Positions 36,099 through 48,098 of a DNA stretch of 64,000 bases are shown piece by piece; the stretch's first letter is position 1; every line of letters starts with the position of its first letter. The notes under the pieces were generated by a model. That model saw only the letters and a program-made list of their open reading frames with translations, was not told the DNA's origin and searched no databases. The stretch is from Gorsachius magnificus (lineage: Eukaryota > Chordata > Aves > Pelecaniformes > Ardeidae), in assembly GCA_034008185.1 (NCBI GenBank), contig CM067084.1, positions 42,483,099-42,547,098 of the forward strand. The letters run 5' to 3'. Position numbers and translations under genes: made by a program.

Positions 36099-37315
36099 CT
36101 GCAAGAAACATTGCCAGCAACTAAATGGCGTTTAACTCTGAAGACAAGTTCGTACCGCTTCCATGACTTAATGCTACACCGTGCCGATCAAGCACAGAGC
36201 GTGTGCGGAAAAGCAGGGTTTCAACCACCTTGGGAACTTTCACACTTATGCCTTTTTGGCAAAAGAACGCATGAACCAGTTTTAAGAATTTTATGAACAC
36301 AGTACTTTGGAGTATGGCTGTGTATTTTTTTCTGAGCAGTTCTCTGGAAGTAAAGCATCTTATTGATAAAATGTCTAGACACCCAAAAACCCCATCCAGG
36401 TTTGCTGTAAGGGTTGCAGGTACCTCCCACGCCACACCTTTCCACGCATCCTGAAGCCTAGCAAAGGCTGACCAAGATTTAGAGTTATGAACCCTATACA
36501 GTTTAGGTACAAAACAAAAGTCACACGTTCACAGTGACCTCTACAAGTTTAACCGTTATTTCATCGCTTTCACTCTACCTTTTCGTATTTCTCCTTTAGT
36601 TTTGCAGCCTTCTGTTCATATGGCTGTTTATCTTTGGCTGACTGTTCAGACCACATTTCTCCTAATTTCTTTGCTGTATCTCCAATAGACAAGCCAGGAT
36701 GATCATTTTTGATTTTTGGACGATGCTCAGAACAGAAAAGGAAGAACGCAGACCTAAAATGAGAGACAGTGATTAAAATTAAGCATCAGACTATTGGAAG
36801 TAATGCTTTCCCCCCCCACCACCACCACCCATCACAGAAACACTCACGGTGGTCTTTTAGGAGCATTGGGGTCCTTCTTCTTTCCCTTCTTCTCGCCTTT
36901 GGGAGGAACGTAGTTTTTCATCTCCCTGTCGTAACGAGCTTTGTCTCCTTTAGCCATTTCTTCAAACTTGCCTTTTTCCTTGCTAGACATTGTCTGCAGA
37001 CAGGCGGAGGGGAAAGGAGAAGAGCCTGGGTCAGATAAAGCGCCGGTGACCCACTAACGCCTAAGCAGCAGCTGCTGCCCGGGATCCTTTCCCAGCAGCC
37101 CGCGGCGGGGGCGGGGGCCGGGCCGGCAGGGCTCAAGGCGGGCGGCTGGGCCCGGCCCCGCTCACCTTCCACCGCTCCGAGCACTTCCGCGAGAACTCGG
37201 CGAAGTTGACGGAGGAGTCCGGGTGCTTCTTCTTGTGCTCCTCGCGGCAGGTCTGCACGAAGTAGGCGTACGAGGACATCTTGCCCCGCGGCTTGTTGGG
37301 GTCGCCTTTGCCCAT
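35946..37315 (-). CDS. HMGB2: High mobility group box protein 2 (spliced, 4 coding exons)
   Basis: This abundant nuclear protein binds and bends DNA without sequence specificity, helping chromatin remodelling, recombination and transcription-factor loading. The exons (37315-37166, 36993-36848, 36753-36579, 36098-35946) join in phase to 207 residues. Box A covers about residues 9-79 ([20 protein letters not shown]; Cys23, Cys45, intercalating Phe38). Box B covers about 95-163 ([20 protein letters not shown]; Cys106). A basic linker precedes a tail of 20 uninterrupted Asp/Glu residues (188-207). Tail length and position next to SAP30 and GALNT7 support HMGB2 rather than HMGB1 (tail about 30) or HMGB3. 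The start ATG at 37315-37313 gives the canonical [12 protein letters not shown] beginning. All redox-sensitive cysteines are present. The gene converges on GALNT7 and diverges from SAP30, about 15 kb away. Confidence 0.97.
36099..36578 (-). other. HMGB2 intron (480 nt)
   Basis: It runs from gtagag to cttgcag on the minus strand. Open frames on both strands here have no recognisable features. Confidence 0.9.
36579..36753 (-). CDS. HMGB2: HMGB2 coding exon 3: box B
   Basis: This 175-nt exon has acceptor cattttag and donor aag|gtagag on the minus strand. It completes Pro99, then reads [20 protein letters not shown] through [20 protein letters not shown] to EKYEK. It forms the three-helix HMG box B. 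Confidence 0.97.
36848..36993 (-). CDS. HMGB2: HMGB2 coding exon 2: end of box A and linker
   Basis: This 146-nt exon has acceptor gtctgcag and donor cc|gtgagt. It reads [40 protein letters not shown], then DPNAPKRP. It completes helix 3 of box A and the basic linker. The intron on its 3' side is only 94 nt. Confidence 0.97.
37166..37315 (-). CDS. HMGB2: HMGB2 coding exon 1: start codon and box A
   Basis: The exon reads [40 protein letters not shown], then [10 protein letters not shown], ending at donor aag|gtgagc on the minus strand. Bases 37316-37336 are 5' UTR in the same exon, preceded by acceptor ccccccgcag. Confidence 0.97.
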
Positions 37316-37336
37316 GGCGCGGTCGGCGGCGGGTCC

Positions 37337-37868
37337 CTGCGGGGGGTGGGCGGGGAGAGACGGCGTGAGGGCGGGGCCGCGGAGCGGGGCCGGGGCCGGG
37401 TGGGGCCGCGCTTCAGGCCGCTCCCGCCCCCCGCCCGCGCCTCCCCGCCCGCCCTACCGCAGCACCGCCCGCCGCCGCCGCCAGGCGCCTCCACCCGCCC
37501 CCCGCGGCGGCCGAAGCGGGCGGCCCGCAGGGCGCCGCCGCCCGCGCCCCAGCCCGCCCTGGCGGGGCCGCCCGCCGCCCTCCGCGCGCGGCCGGCCCCA
37601 CCCGCCCGGCGGGAATTCCCCCCCTCAGCCCTGGGCGCGCCGCCCGCCCCGGGAACGCCGCGCTCCCTCCGCGCCCAGCGGCGGCGGCGCCGCCTCTCGC
37701 CGGGCTCGCTCGCTCGCCCCCTGCCCCGCGGCGCCCTCCTGCTGCCCCGCGGCCTCCGGCGGCGGGGGTGCGCGGGGCCTTGCCTGGCTGGGTGCGGCGG
37801 GCGGCGGCGGCGCGGGGCTCTGCTCCCTCCGCGGCGGCTGCTAAATGGTTTCCCGGCGGCGCACTTAC
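37337..37868 (-). other. HMGB2 5' UTR intron in CpG island
   Basis: On the minus strand a donor GCT|GTAAGT ends a non-coding exon at 37869 and an acceptor CCCGCAG precedes 37336. The 532-nt intron is extremely GC-rich. The long open frames over 37162-37993 on both strands are composition artefacts. Confidence 0.6.
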
Positions 37869-37930
37869 AGCCTCTTGTTTTCCACAGCCCTACCCGCCAC
37901 AGCAACTTGACCCGCGGCTCCCGGGGGCCC
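37869..37930 (-). other. HMGB2: Putative HMGB2 non-coding first exon
   Basis: This is inferred from the strong donor GCT|GTAAGT at 37869 and from CCAAT, CHR and GC-box sites just upstream on the minus strand. The transcription start cannot be fixed from sequence alone. Confidence 0.5.
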
Positions 37931-37947
37931 GCCCCCCGCCGCAGCGG

Positions 37948-38231
37948 ATTGGCTGCCGCGCCGGTTCAAACTGCCTTCCGCCCCGCCCCCTAGGGCCAGG
38001 GCCGCCGGGGATTCGCTGGCTGCTCTTCCGACGTCAGTGGCCGAGCAGCTTCTCGGCTAGGTCGAGCGCGAGGGGGTCGTTAGCGCCCATACTCGTTGGA
38101 ACCGGTTGGGGTGAGGATAGCGGAGGGGGCGGAGCTAAAAGCGCTGGGCGGTCATTGGGTGAGAGGGACGGTTTAAAAAACCGCGGGGATCCCCGCCATT
38201 GGCCGTCGGGGACTGTGCGCCTTGTGATTGG
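37948..38231 (-). promoter_or_regulatory. HMGB2: HMGB2 promoter: CCAAT boxes, CHR-type element, GC box
   Basis: On the minus strand, CCAAT occurs at 38231-38227, 38202-38198, 38158-38154 and 37952-37948. A TTTGAA (cell-cycle homology region type) lies at 37970-37965, and a GC box (GGGGCGGGG) near 37990-37981. TTTAAA occurs at 38177-38172 and 38261-38256. NF-Y sites combined with a CHR are typical of genes peaking in G2/M, matching what is known of HMGB2. Actual use is inference. Confidence 0.55.
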
Positions 38232-40981
38232 GCGGAGCGGGAGGCTGTAGCGTGGTTTAAAAATACAAAGGGAGCGAAGAGGATAGCAGGGCGGGCAAGG
38301 CTAGAGGAGCGGTGGGAGGCAATAGGCGGCGGCGGCGGCCCAGGCCCGCTGGGGCGGGCGGGGCTCTGGGAATGCCGGTGCCGCTGCTCGGGACGAGCCT
38401 CTGCCGGCGGCCCCGGCAGGCATGGTGGTGGGCAGCCGCCTTGCGGCCTTCCCCCCCCGGGGGCCCCGCTGTAAAGCGGGACGTCGCTTGCGGGGCCCGT
38501 GCTGGGGTGGCTGCGGGGCCGGGCGGCGCAAGGGCCCTGCCCTCGTCCTGACCCGCCGCTGGGTAACGGCCGGGGCGGCGCCCGCCCCCGCCTCCCTCCC
38601 CGCCGGGCCTGGGCTGCGCCGGGCTGAGCGGCGGGAGGGGGGGGGGCGCCGGGGGCCCGGTTGGCCCGGGGGGCCCCCAGGCCGGCGGGGTTTAGAAAAA
38701 CCCGTGGCTGGCTGCGGGGAGCGGGTCTGCCCTCTCACGCCGGACTGCAAGCGCCGGGTCTGGGGAGGGAAAGCGTCGCCTCCCTCCGTGTTTTGCTCTC
38801 CCTGTGAAGTGAAAGCTGCAGCAGTGGAAAGCCTGGAAGCAAAACTCAGTTGAAGATGTAAGGCCCGTGGTTTGCGGTTCCTGCTTTCAGGGGAACCACC
38901 GGTGGTGGATCTGGCCCTTTTGGTCTGGGGATAAACCCGAAGTTTCTGTAGAGTCTTTTTGTCTGTCTGATTGCGATTTGGCCCTAGTGTACACGATACG
39001 GGTTTTGCTGATGTTGGTTTTCTTTTGTCTGGTTATTTTCATCCAATTCCCTAGTTAACATCGGTCTAGATAAATATTCTTGCTAATCTGAGGAGATTCT
39101 AACACTCCTGCTTCTTCACGTATAGCTACAGCAGTGCTGAAAAGCAGGCTCTTAACTTTGCATACTGAAGATGCCATGTCTTTGGAAGAGTTTTAATCGC
39201 ACTAACCCAGCTCAATGGTAAAAAAAAAAAAAAAACCAAACCACCAAAACCTTTAAAAGGCAGTGGCAAGAAGCTCAGAGCTACCTGAGGGTATTGACTG
39301 GTTGCAGGTGTGAGATTGGCCAATGTCTTTATCTCCACAGTCTCCCCCGTTCCAGATCTGCTCAGTGTAAGGAGCATTGAACAAGAAGCACTTCCCAGGT
39401 CCAGTCCTTCAAGCTCTTCCCCACCCACCCCCCCTTTTTTTTTTCTTTCTGATGAGGACGTGTTCATGCAGAACTGTTCGCTAATGCGCTAATAAATGCT
39501 GCCTTCATCCCAATTTCATTTGAAGCTTTATGTGTTTGCTCAAATTGCATCCCTAAAAGGCATAATGGAAACTGGAAAAAGTTAGTCAAAATCCTCTTTG
39601 AAGAGAGGGTAATTGGGAGGTAAATTTGACAGACCAATGCGGAGCTCCGTATTCCCTTTGCAGATACTAAAGCCTGTCAGAAGTCACGAATTCTTGTAAA
39701 GGCTAACTGCTGTGGCTATTTCTTTTGATGGTGTTTGACCTACAAACAAAGCTTATGCTTATTTTCTAAAATAAACATTTACACAGGGGATATTCTGTGC
39801 CCCAGTATTTATTACTATAAACCATTCTACTGCTGCTCAGTGGCAAATTCATGTTCTTGGTTCTGTGGTACGGAATCGTGTGAAGGCCTAGCTACTTTGC
39901 CAGGAGTTGTTTTAAACAGGCTTTAACAAAGCTTTTAGTCCATGTGTTAGTTGGAAAGCACTATTTTGTTTGGTGAATTAAGCTGCCAGATGGGTTACTT
40001 ATTCACTTTGTGGTAAACTGCCTGTATAAGACAGTTTCTTGCGGAGTTCTTCCTAGCTAATAAAGTAGTTTTGCAACAGATGGTAGAATCTTACCATGCG
40101 AGTGTGTGCTGGATGAATCGTGGTACAGCCATTAGCATCTCTGGTGTAAAACCGTTCTTTGTCCACCAGACTCCCCTACAGCTTTCCGTATCACGCCGTT
40201 CAAACAAGAGCAAGTGCATGGGTACCTTCGGTATTGTTTACAGCCATATAAAAATATAGGTTAGCTCCATCAAAATGGGTTTTACGTCTGAATCTTTGCT
40301 GATTGAAAGAGTGGTGAAACGGTCCATGAGTCTTCAGGAAACAGATTTTTCTCAATGTCAGTCCTAAAATGCCAAGTCATGACCTCTGGGAGTTTGTTGC
40401 TGAAAAGTTTTCAGGATGGCTACAGGCACCAGAAATTATTTTTAACAGTCAAAAGGAGAGAAGCATTTTTCTCATTTTCTCAAATCCATTATCTGTTAGT
40501 TCTTGAAAAAAAGAAAAGGCTTTATGTAAGTTTATTGTTAACGTATCTTTACTCTTCCTTTCAACATTATCTCATTTTTTTGTATATATTTATAGGCTGT
40601 AAAAATAAAAGTAACTTTGGAAATTATGGGATATAATTGCAGTGAGGCTTTCTCTGTTGCATCTGTTTTCATATCTGCTCTAAGAATATGAAGAAAATTA
40701 TTGTGGAAAAGCAGGTAGGGTGAGAAAGTGTAATTATGGCTACGGGAAAAAATGAGACCTGCCATTCAAATTATTTAATCGCATGTTTTAAGAAAGAAAT
40801 TAGGTCCTTTGTTCTTTTAAATATATTATTTTTCTAGATCCTCTTCTCTGAAAAAGGCTTTTGTACAATTAAATGTGTATGTGGAGGGTTATGTTGTGCA
40901 ATGTCATGCAACATAGGGCAGCATAAGAAACCAAACAGTTGTACTCTTTTAACATCTGTCTGTCCTCCAACAAGGAAGGCA

Positions 40982-41093
40982 GTATTGAAAATTTTCCACG
41001 CTTGAACATGATACTGGAAACTTTCCACAGCAGGGCCGATGCTGAAAGCTCCACGCAAGAATGCCGATGTTAGAAACTTGTCAGTCCCAAAGC
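40982..41093 (+). repeat. Degenerate 28-bp tandem repeat, four units
   Basis: Four 28-bp blocks start at 40982, 41010, 41038 and 41066. Units 2-4 begin GATACTGGAAAC, GATGCTGAAAGC and GATGTTAGAAAC; unit 1 begins GTATTGAAAA. Units 1-3 share a CCAC in the middle. The exact spacing despite divergence suggests an old minisatellite. Confidence 0.5.
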
Positions 41094-44000
41094 TGTGCCT
41101 TCTCCCAGCGCCCTCGCGCATGGAAAAGCGCTTCTCTCTGCGCCTGGTTCCACAATGAGCTGTCACTGTTTTTTCATTACACCACGCTGTTCCTTTTCAG
41201 ACAAAACCACAAAAGTCTGTCCCGAGAGATTCAGTCACTGTTACTGTGCTGAAGCAGTGATCTATGTGGTACTGACTTTGGTCGGCCTGCGTGGTTAATT
41301 TATTAGCCACATGTGGATGACAGTTGTGGGGAAGAAGCATAAACTCCAGGGCTTGAAGATCACTTCTGCTTGAATAATTCAGCTCATGAAATGACTGTTA
41401 AGTTTTATAGCTCCCTGGCTTTGAGCCCTTTTGAGTTCCTAATCTGCTCCACAATTACAATTTTGGGCGCTATTGTTAACTTCACTTAATCTTCAGTAAA
41501 CTACGTGTGAGGAGAGATAAGCAACATAGTGACTAGAAACACTGCAGAGAAGGAAGAGAAAAGACCAGGTGGATGAGACCAGGTTACAGAGCTGAGAAAC
41601 GGATTTGAAGAGAAGTATTGTCACGGACAACAAAAATGTGTGATTGGAGTGATAATCCTTTACATCGTACTGTACCTCTGGGCATCTGTGGGCAGCTTCT
41701 GCAGCTTTTCTGGACACTGATGTCAGGGTGGTCAAAGCAAGGGAAGAAAGTAACAAAGACCTTTTATTTGAATCAACATTTCCCTCAAGGGATCCATTGC
41801 AACAGATACCATTCAGCTGAGGAAACTGCAAACTAGGGTTGCATGACCTTAGCTCTGACCAACCTTTCATGCTGGTGTAAGTGTATTACGTGGTGACACC
41901 GGCAGTTTTAGTTCAGTCAGTTGGATGAAGAAGCTCTGCTGTCTCTCCCCAGAGACTCTGCTATTACCCAAATTCCTGTAGGGAACATGCCATAATGGCA
42001 ATAAAATTCTGCTTTGGAAAGTGATTGGTTTTGATTACTGCTGAAAGGGTCTCTCTTACAGACTGGATAAATCAGTGTTTACCAGATGACCAATGAAAGT
42101 GAGTTACAGCTGCTCTCGATTTTAATGTCATCTAACTTCACTAACAATGATGCAATAATGCAAGGTGTTGAGAGAAAAAGCAAATTTAGCTTTAATCAGC
42201 AATTTTTTGTTACAGAAAAAAAATAAAATCCAAGACACAAAAAGCGTTTAAATACATCACTGCTTTAAAAAAACCCTTTTAATGTGAGTTATGAAGTCTA
42301 CAGACAGCAGCTATGTTTTTTGGCCTATTTCATGTGAGCCTCTCGTATTAGATTTATGGTAGGAGCTTTAGGATGAAAAGCAAAAACCAGAACTACCTAG
42401 GCTACTGCTTACCTAAAGTCAACACAAAACTTATTTTACTGTAGTGTTCCAGTTACTTTCTTTGTACTTTGATACAACCATATGTAACTGCAGCTACCCA
42501 AAAGGTCACGAAACTTTTATTTCTGTCAATATCTTAAAGAATTGCATTGAAGATAATATATTAGAACTTTTCCCATTCTTTCTGTTGTTGTATAATGTGC
42601 AATATGTATTTTATAAAAATGAAATCTATTTACCCTTTAAACATTACCAGTTTATTATATGTGCTATTGTAAAGCCTGCATAACCAGTTCAGCAGCTTGT
42701 AGGCAAACAGTGGCTGTGTTACACCAGGCTGGTTTAGTCTGAAAGCTCAGGAACTTGTTTTGACTTTGTGCTGTGTACCAAATACCTAAAACAAAGGCAG
42801 TGTAGGTTAGACACTGCCCAGGACAGCTGCAGAGCAGAGACTAAACTGCAGTGGTCATATGATAGGAAATAAATACAACAAATCTCTCATGGTACTAATG
42901 CAGATAATATTAGGAACACCAGCTGTTCCTGGTCACATTAATTGTTAACTGAACTTTTTCAGTCTTAATTTGACAAGAACTTTTTTCCACTTGCATTGTG
43001 TTTGCAAGCTTTTTTTTTTTTTTTACTTTTCTATTCCTAGACCTCACTTTCATTTACTTTCTACTTACATTCAAAGCAATACTCGCATAACACTTTTCCC
43101 CTGGAGAGCTTGATAGACCTCCTTTATATTTTGCCATATTGTTAATGCCTTTATGCAGGTATGAGAAGAAAGCAGTAATTTGCCTTTGTTCATCCATTAG
43201 ATAGTTTCACAGGCAGTTTAGAGGGGCTTTAAAATGGTGGATAGCTGTAATTTACTCTTCTAAATTGATTTAAATGGGTAAAAAAAAGTTTGTTTCCTGC
43301 TGTCTCTACCTCCCAAACTTTACCCAAAATGTATACACGACTTACTCCCAAGAAATAAAATGTAATTGCTAATAAAAATGTTCTGTTGTTTCAGAATTGG
43401 AGAACATAACTTCAGGATATTTTTTTTTCCCTTCTAAACAGTAAGAAAAAGGGTGGGACTGCATCTGGCCCTGGAGGTGTGATATCCAGTGAGCAGATCC
43501 GAAGAGGCTGCGATCACTCCTGGATATCTCCCGGATAGCCCAAGCACCTGTATGAGGCTAGCTGCTGGCGCTCACTGCTGCCAGGATGAAGTACGTGTCA
43601 ACCCACAGTGACATACAAATGTTGAAACTTCCACAGAACAAACCAGAACAATTTGTTTGTACCTTGTATGTTCTGAGGGACTGTTTTCTTCTGCAGCCTT
43701 GAGGGCTAGAAACTTAAAAGCAAGCTAAACCTGGCAGTAGTTTCCTATGCAATTACAGCTCTGAAATCTCTTGGGAAAGAGAAAGAATGGGGTGAATTAA
43801 CAAGGCGGTGTGCCACAGGCCACAAGAGGCAGGAGGAATTGTACCCACCTGTCTCCCATGGCCAGAAGAGAGAAGCAGCTTTGGCTGGTAACAGCCCCGT
43901 TCCTTTTAAGCATCATGATACTCATCAATACATTGGCCTTGCATCCAGGTAGTGTAAAAACTTAAGTGAATTTCAGTGGGTCTCATGCAACTTAAGTGGG

Positions 44001-46559
44001 TCTCAAGTTTTGGTCATGCAGAGCACATTCTGTGCTGTCGATAATGTAGACGTTGTTTTGGTAGAAGAATTTATTCTGTTATTTCTGGCAAATGGTGCCA
44101 TCGTACGTATCATGGAAATGATCGTAGGATACACAGGTAATCTGCTAAGACTAGAAAGAAAATGCTCAGCAAATTTTGAAATTGTTGATTCAGTCAGTCT
44201 CATTTTTAGTCATGGATCCTGTGTGATTTTCCAGCAAGTGATGATCTAAAATTATAGTTTCTGTAGAAGATCCCATTTTGTACCCTATGCTATACCATTA
44301 TGTGAATTGTTTTACAGTAACAAGAAAGGTTGTTTCAGAGATCTTATGCTACTCAAAAATGTGTCTGTCTATAATACTGGTCAAAAGCTGAAGCTTTTAT
44401 TCCACAGCCCCAACTCTTGTGGGGAAAAAAAAAAAATCTTAAGGAAGTTTGATAATAAACCCTTGGGTCTGCGATTAATCCTCATCATTTAGTGTGACCA
44501 TGTGTGAAGTTAAGTAGAAGCCCTCCCTAAGCACTGGTAGGGATAAATGCCTACTGCAAATGAAAAAGAAACAGCGATGGCACAGCCCTGCATTTGAAGA
44601 AATAAACAAGGAAATCTCAAGCAAAGTTGTTCCACATCAAAGAAAGGCTGGCTTATTTAAAGCTACTGAGAAACTAAATTGCAGGCCAAACCGTGTCTTT
44701 TCCAGTTTTTAAAAGTTAAAATCCTTAAAACCTGTAAGCTCTCAACTTCAACGTAAACCCTTAAAGAGAGAAACCATCTTGAATACATTCCAGTTCATAG
44801 GCTTGATTATGTTGTGCAATTTTTATGTCACTACATTTTATACTAATAATTTGCATTTACATGTTGTTATATTATTGCAATATGTAGAAATAGTAGAAGC
44901 TTAAGACCAAAGAAAGTTAAGAGGTAAAAGATCTGTATTATCACTTTCCTAATTCTGACATAATTTACAAGACCACGTAAAATCCTGCTCCAGCGCTCAC
45001 TTTTGGAGAGAGGGAAGGATCTTTCAGTGCCTTGGATAGCTATAACAGCAGAATCAGGTCTCATCTGTAGTGTTTGTAATGTTCATAAATATTAACAACC
45101 AAACACTTGGATAAAAAAAAAAAAAACCTTCTAAAATGGTGGCTGTTTAAAAACCGTAATATTGAATCTGGAGGGAGGGGTCTCTTTGCATGTTCTATGC
45201 TTTAGGATATATCCTTGACCGCATTTCAAACTTACCTTTGCAACTGTAATGGCTAGCAGCTTTATCAGTATGAAAGCTGAGCCTCTAATGTTATCTTTCA
45301 AGTAAGGGAGTTGAGGTTTGAGGAGCATTGAAGATAAATGGCATTGTCTAATGAAGAAGCAATGCTTTTGATCAGCTGCTGTGTACTGAATGAATGATAG
45401 CGGTAGGTCCTATCCAAATGCAGGAAACCTGGTACAATCTGCCCACTGGACATTTTTTGTGAAAATTGCAAACCATGTTATCTGATCCTTCTCCCGTAAT
45501 ATTTCTCAGTTAAGGGTTTATTGTCAAGTAACAACAGCAAAAACCAACTGCAGTTCAAAACAAACATTGTACTTGAGTTTGTTGGAGCTTAAGCCTGTAT
45601 CTTTTACCCAGAAGGAGCTCTGTGGGAAGTCAGGAAAACATTTAAACCCCAAACCCACATGTAATTTTACTCATTTTATTTTTATAAAAATATCTGTATT
45701 AGTATTGAATTCTATTTTGTTTTTACTGACAGAATCCAAACACCACCTACATGATGCATTCTGGACTCAGGTGGAGGAATTGTTCACCTGCTCCCAAGGG
45801 TCATGTAAAACCTACTGTTAACTTCAGCAAGAGCTAAGTCAGACCTAGAGATGCTTATAACTACTGCAAAGACAAGGGCATGGGAAGAGGCTGCAGGGCT
45901 ACAGAAGTTTCCCGTTTTCCTTTCTGAAAAATGAATCCATATCAGAAGAGGACATGATGGTATAAAGGAGCAGGATAGTTTCTAGGATCCTCTGACAAAA
46001 CTGCAAAGATGGTGTAAAATGCATTATTTGAAGCAAAAAGCAAGTGATTAAAGACAGTGTCAAATCTGAATTTCCGCAAGCAGAAAACAGCGGTTCACAA
46101 AATGTAAGACTGTAGCAAAGAGGATACAGTGCTCTTTGTGGTATCAAGAATGTATTTGAGACCAGCAAAATTTACTGAAAAGATATGACGGTGTTTCTCT
46201 TACTAACAGGGGAAAAAAAAAAAAAAGCTGAGCAAGCTTTTTATTTCTTTTCAAGGGATTAAAAAGTAACTCTTTAAGCAATATACTACAACTGTCGGCC
46301 TATTACTCATAGCTAAATTTGTATCGCATTACTAAACAAAACCTCTGGGGGTGATACTTTTTCACTGTACATTCCAGATAGTTGCACTACACTTCAGAAA
46401 ACACTAATGATGATTTTATTGGGTCTCCTTCTGACTGCAGGATCTCATGCAATATGACACAAAATATTAATCCAAGCAACCTGGATGGACAAATGATCGC
46501 AGAAGCAGTGACTCTGAAGCAAGCAGGTGGATGTGCACTTTTCACTTGGCTGAATGGGA

Positions 46560-48098
46560 GGAGGAGGGGTGTTGAAACCTCGTGCAAAGCTAGAGGGTGG
46601 CTTCTCTGTTTGCTAGTTGTTGTGTTTGAGGTGTCTCCCTTACGCCATGTATTGGGGTTGCACGGCAAGGTTTCGATAGCAGTAGGGGAGCTACAGAGGT
46701 GGTTTCTGCAAGAAGCTACCAGAAGCTTCCTCCGCATCCAAGAGAACCAATGCCACCCATCTCCAAGATGGACCCGCCGCTGGCCAAGGCCGAGCCCATC
46801 AGGAACGGTGGTAGCGCCTCTGGGATAACGTATTTAAGAAGGGGAAAAAAACCTGCACAACAACAATTGCAGCCGGAGAGAGGAGTGAGAATATGTGAGA
46901 GAAAACAGCCCTGCAGACACCTAGGTCAGTGCAGCAGGAGGGGGAGGAGATGCTCCAGGCGCCGGAGCAGAGATTCCCCTGCAGCCTCTGGTACAGCCCC
47001 TGGTGAGGCAGGCTGTCCCCCTGCAGCCCATGGAGGCCCACAGGGGAGCAGATACCCCCCTGCAGCCTGGGGAGGGCCCCATGCCAGAGCAGGTGGATGC
47101 CCAAAGGAGGCTGTGACCCCGGTGGGAAGCTTGTGCTGGAGCAGGCTCCTGGCAGGACCTGTGGAGCCATGGGGAGAGGAGCCCACACTGCAGCAGTTTT
47201 GCTGGCAGGGCTTGTGACCCCATGGAAGGGACCCACGCAGGAGCAGTGTGTTCCTGAAGGACTGCACCCCATGGAAGGGACCCGTGCTGCAGCAATTCAC
47301 AGAATCATAGAATTATTAAGGTTGGAAAAGACCTCCAAGATCATCAAGTCCAACCGTCAACCCACCACCACCGTGCCAACTAAGCCATGTCCCAAAGTGC
47401 CACATCTACAGGTTTTTTGAACACCTCCAGGAATGGTGACTCCACCACCACTCTGGGCAGCCTGTTCTAATGTTTGACCACTCTTTCAGTAAATAAATTT
47501 TTCCCAATATCCAATCCAGACCTCCCCTGACACAACTTGAGGCCATTTCCTCTCATCGCTAGTTACTTGGGAGAAGAGACCAACACTCACTTCATGAAGA
47601 AATGTAGCCCATGGGAGGGACTCAGGTTGGAGAAGTTCATGGAGTACTGCACCCCATGGGAGGGACCCCACACTGGAGCAGGAGAAAAGTGCGAGGAGTC
47701 CTCGCCCTGCAGAGGAAGGAGCGGCAGAGACAACATGTGATGAACTGACCCCAACCCCTGTGCCCCATCCCCCTGCACCGCTGTGACAGAGGAGGTAGAG
47801 AAAATTGGGAGTGAAGTTGAGCCTGGGAAGAAGGGAGGGGTGGGGAGCAGGTGTTTTAAGATTTAGCTTTTATTTCTCATTACCCTACTCTGATTTGAAT
47901 GCTAATAAATTAAATTAATTTTTTTCCCAAGTCGAGTCTGTTTTGCCCATGATGGTAACTGGTGAGTGATCTCTCCATGTCCTCATCTTGACCCATGAGC
48001 CTTTCATTATATTTTCTCTCCCCTGTCCAGCTGAGTAGGGGAGCGATAGAGCAGCTTTGGTGGGCACCTGGCATCCAGCCTGGGTCAACCCCACCACA
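46560..48098 (+). mobile_element. Endogenous-retrovirus-type LTR (apparently solo), interrupted by CR1
   Basis: Many stretches match a long LTR I recognise from bird genomes. It probably begins with TGTTGAAACC near 46570 and ends with CCACCACA at 48098, fitting TG...CA termini. TATTTAAG at 46831 is TATA-like and AATAAA lies at 47904. The middle holds repeats of a 45-50 bp unit containing CCCATGGRAGGGAC. No gag, pol or env frame flanks it, so it looks solo. The class (ERVL suspected) and exact 5' edge are uncertain, and I found no clear target-site duplication. The open frames at 46382-47420 are LTR sequence, not genes. Confidence 0.6.
47298..47590 (-). mobile_element. CR1 LINE, 5'-truncated, inserted in the LTR
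   Basis: The plus strand starts with two octamers CACAGAAT CATAGAAT (47298-47313), the reverse complement of the CR1 3'-end repeat, then TTAAGGTTGGAAAAGACCTC, CATCAAGTCCAACC and GGGCAGCCTGTTC. This gives a 3' end at 47298 and a truncated 5' end near 47590 (minus orientation). LTR sequence resumes at 47591; TTCA flanks both sides (47296-47299 and 47591-47594). Confidence 0.88.

Larger units (their letters stand above)
37070..38770. promoter_or_regulatory. CpG island over HMGB2 promoter
   Basis: Very high GC and dense CpG run from HMGB2 intron 1 through its 5' flank. About 500 bp of the island (38280-38770) extend beyond the last CCAAT box, room for divergent transcription. Open frames here reflect the absence of AT-rich stop codons. 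Confidence 0.8.

Noticed and set aside
37162..37993. Long open frames on both strands (247-256 codons) over the HMGB2 5' end
   Set aside because: Same composition effect; the real HMGB2 frame with box A lies in another register, and these frames have no domain.
46382..47420. Several 100-170 codon open frames
   Set aside because: They fall in the LTR and CR1, have repetitive content and no gag/pol/env similarity that I can see.
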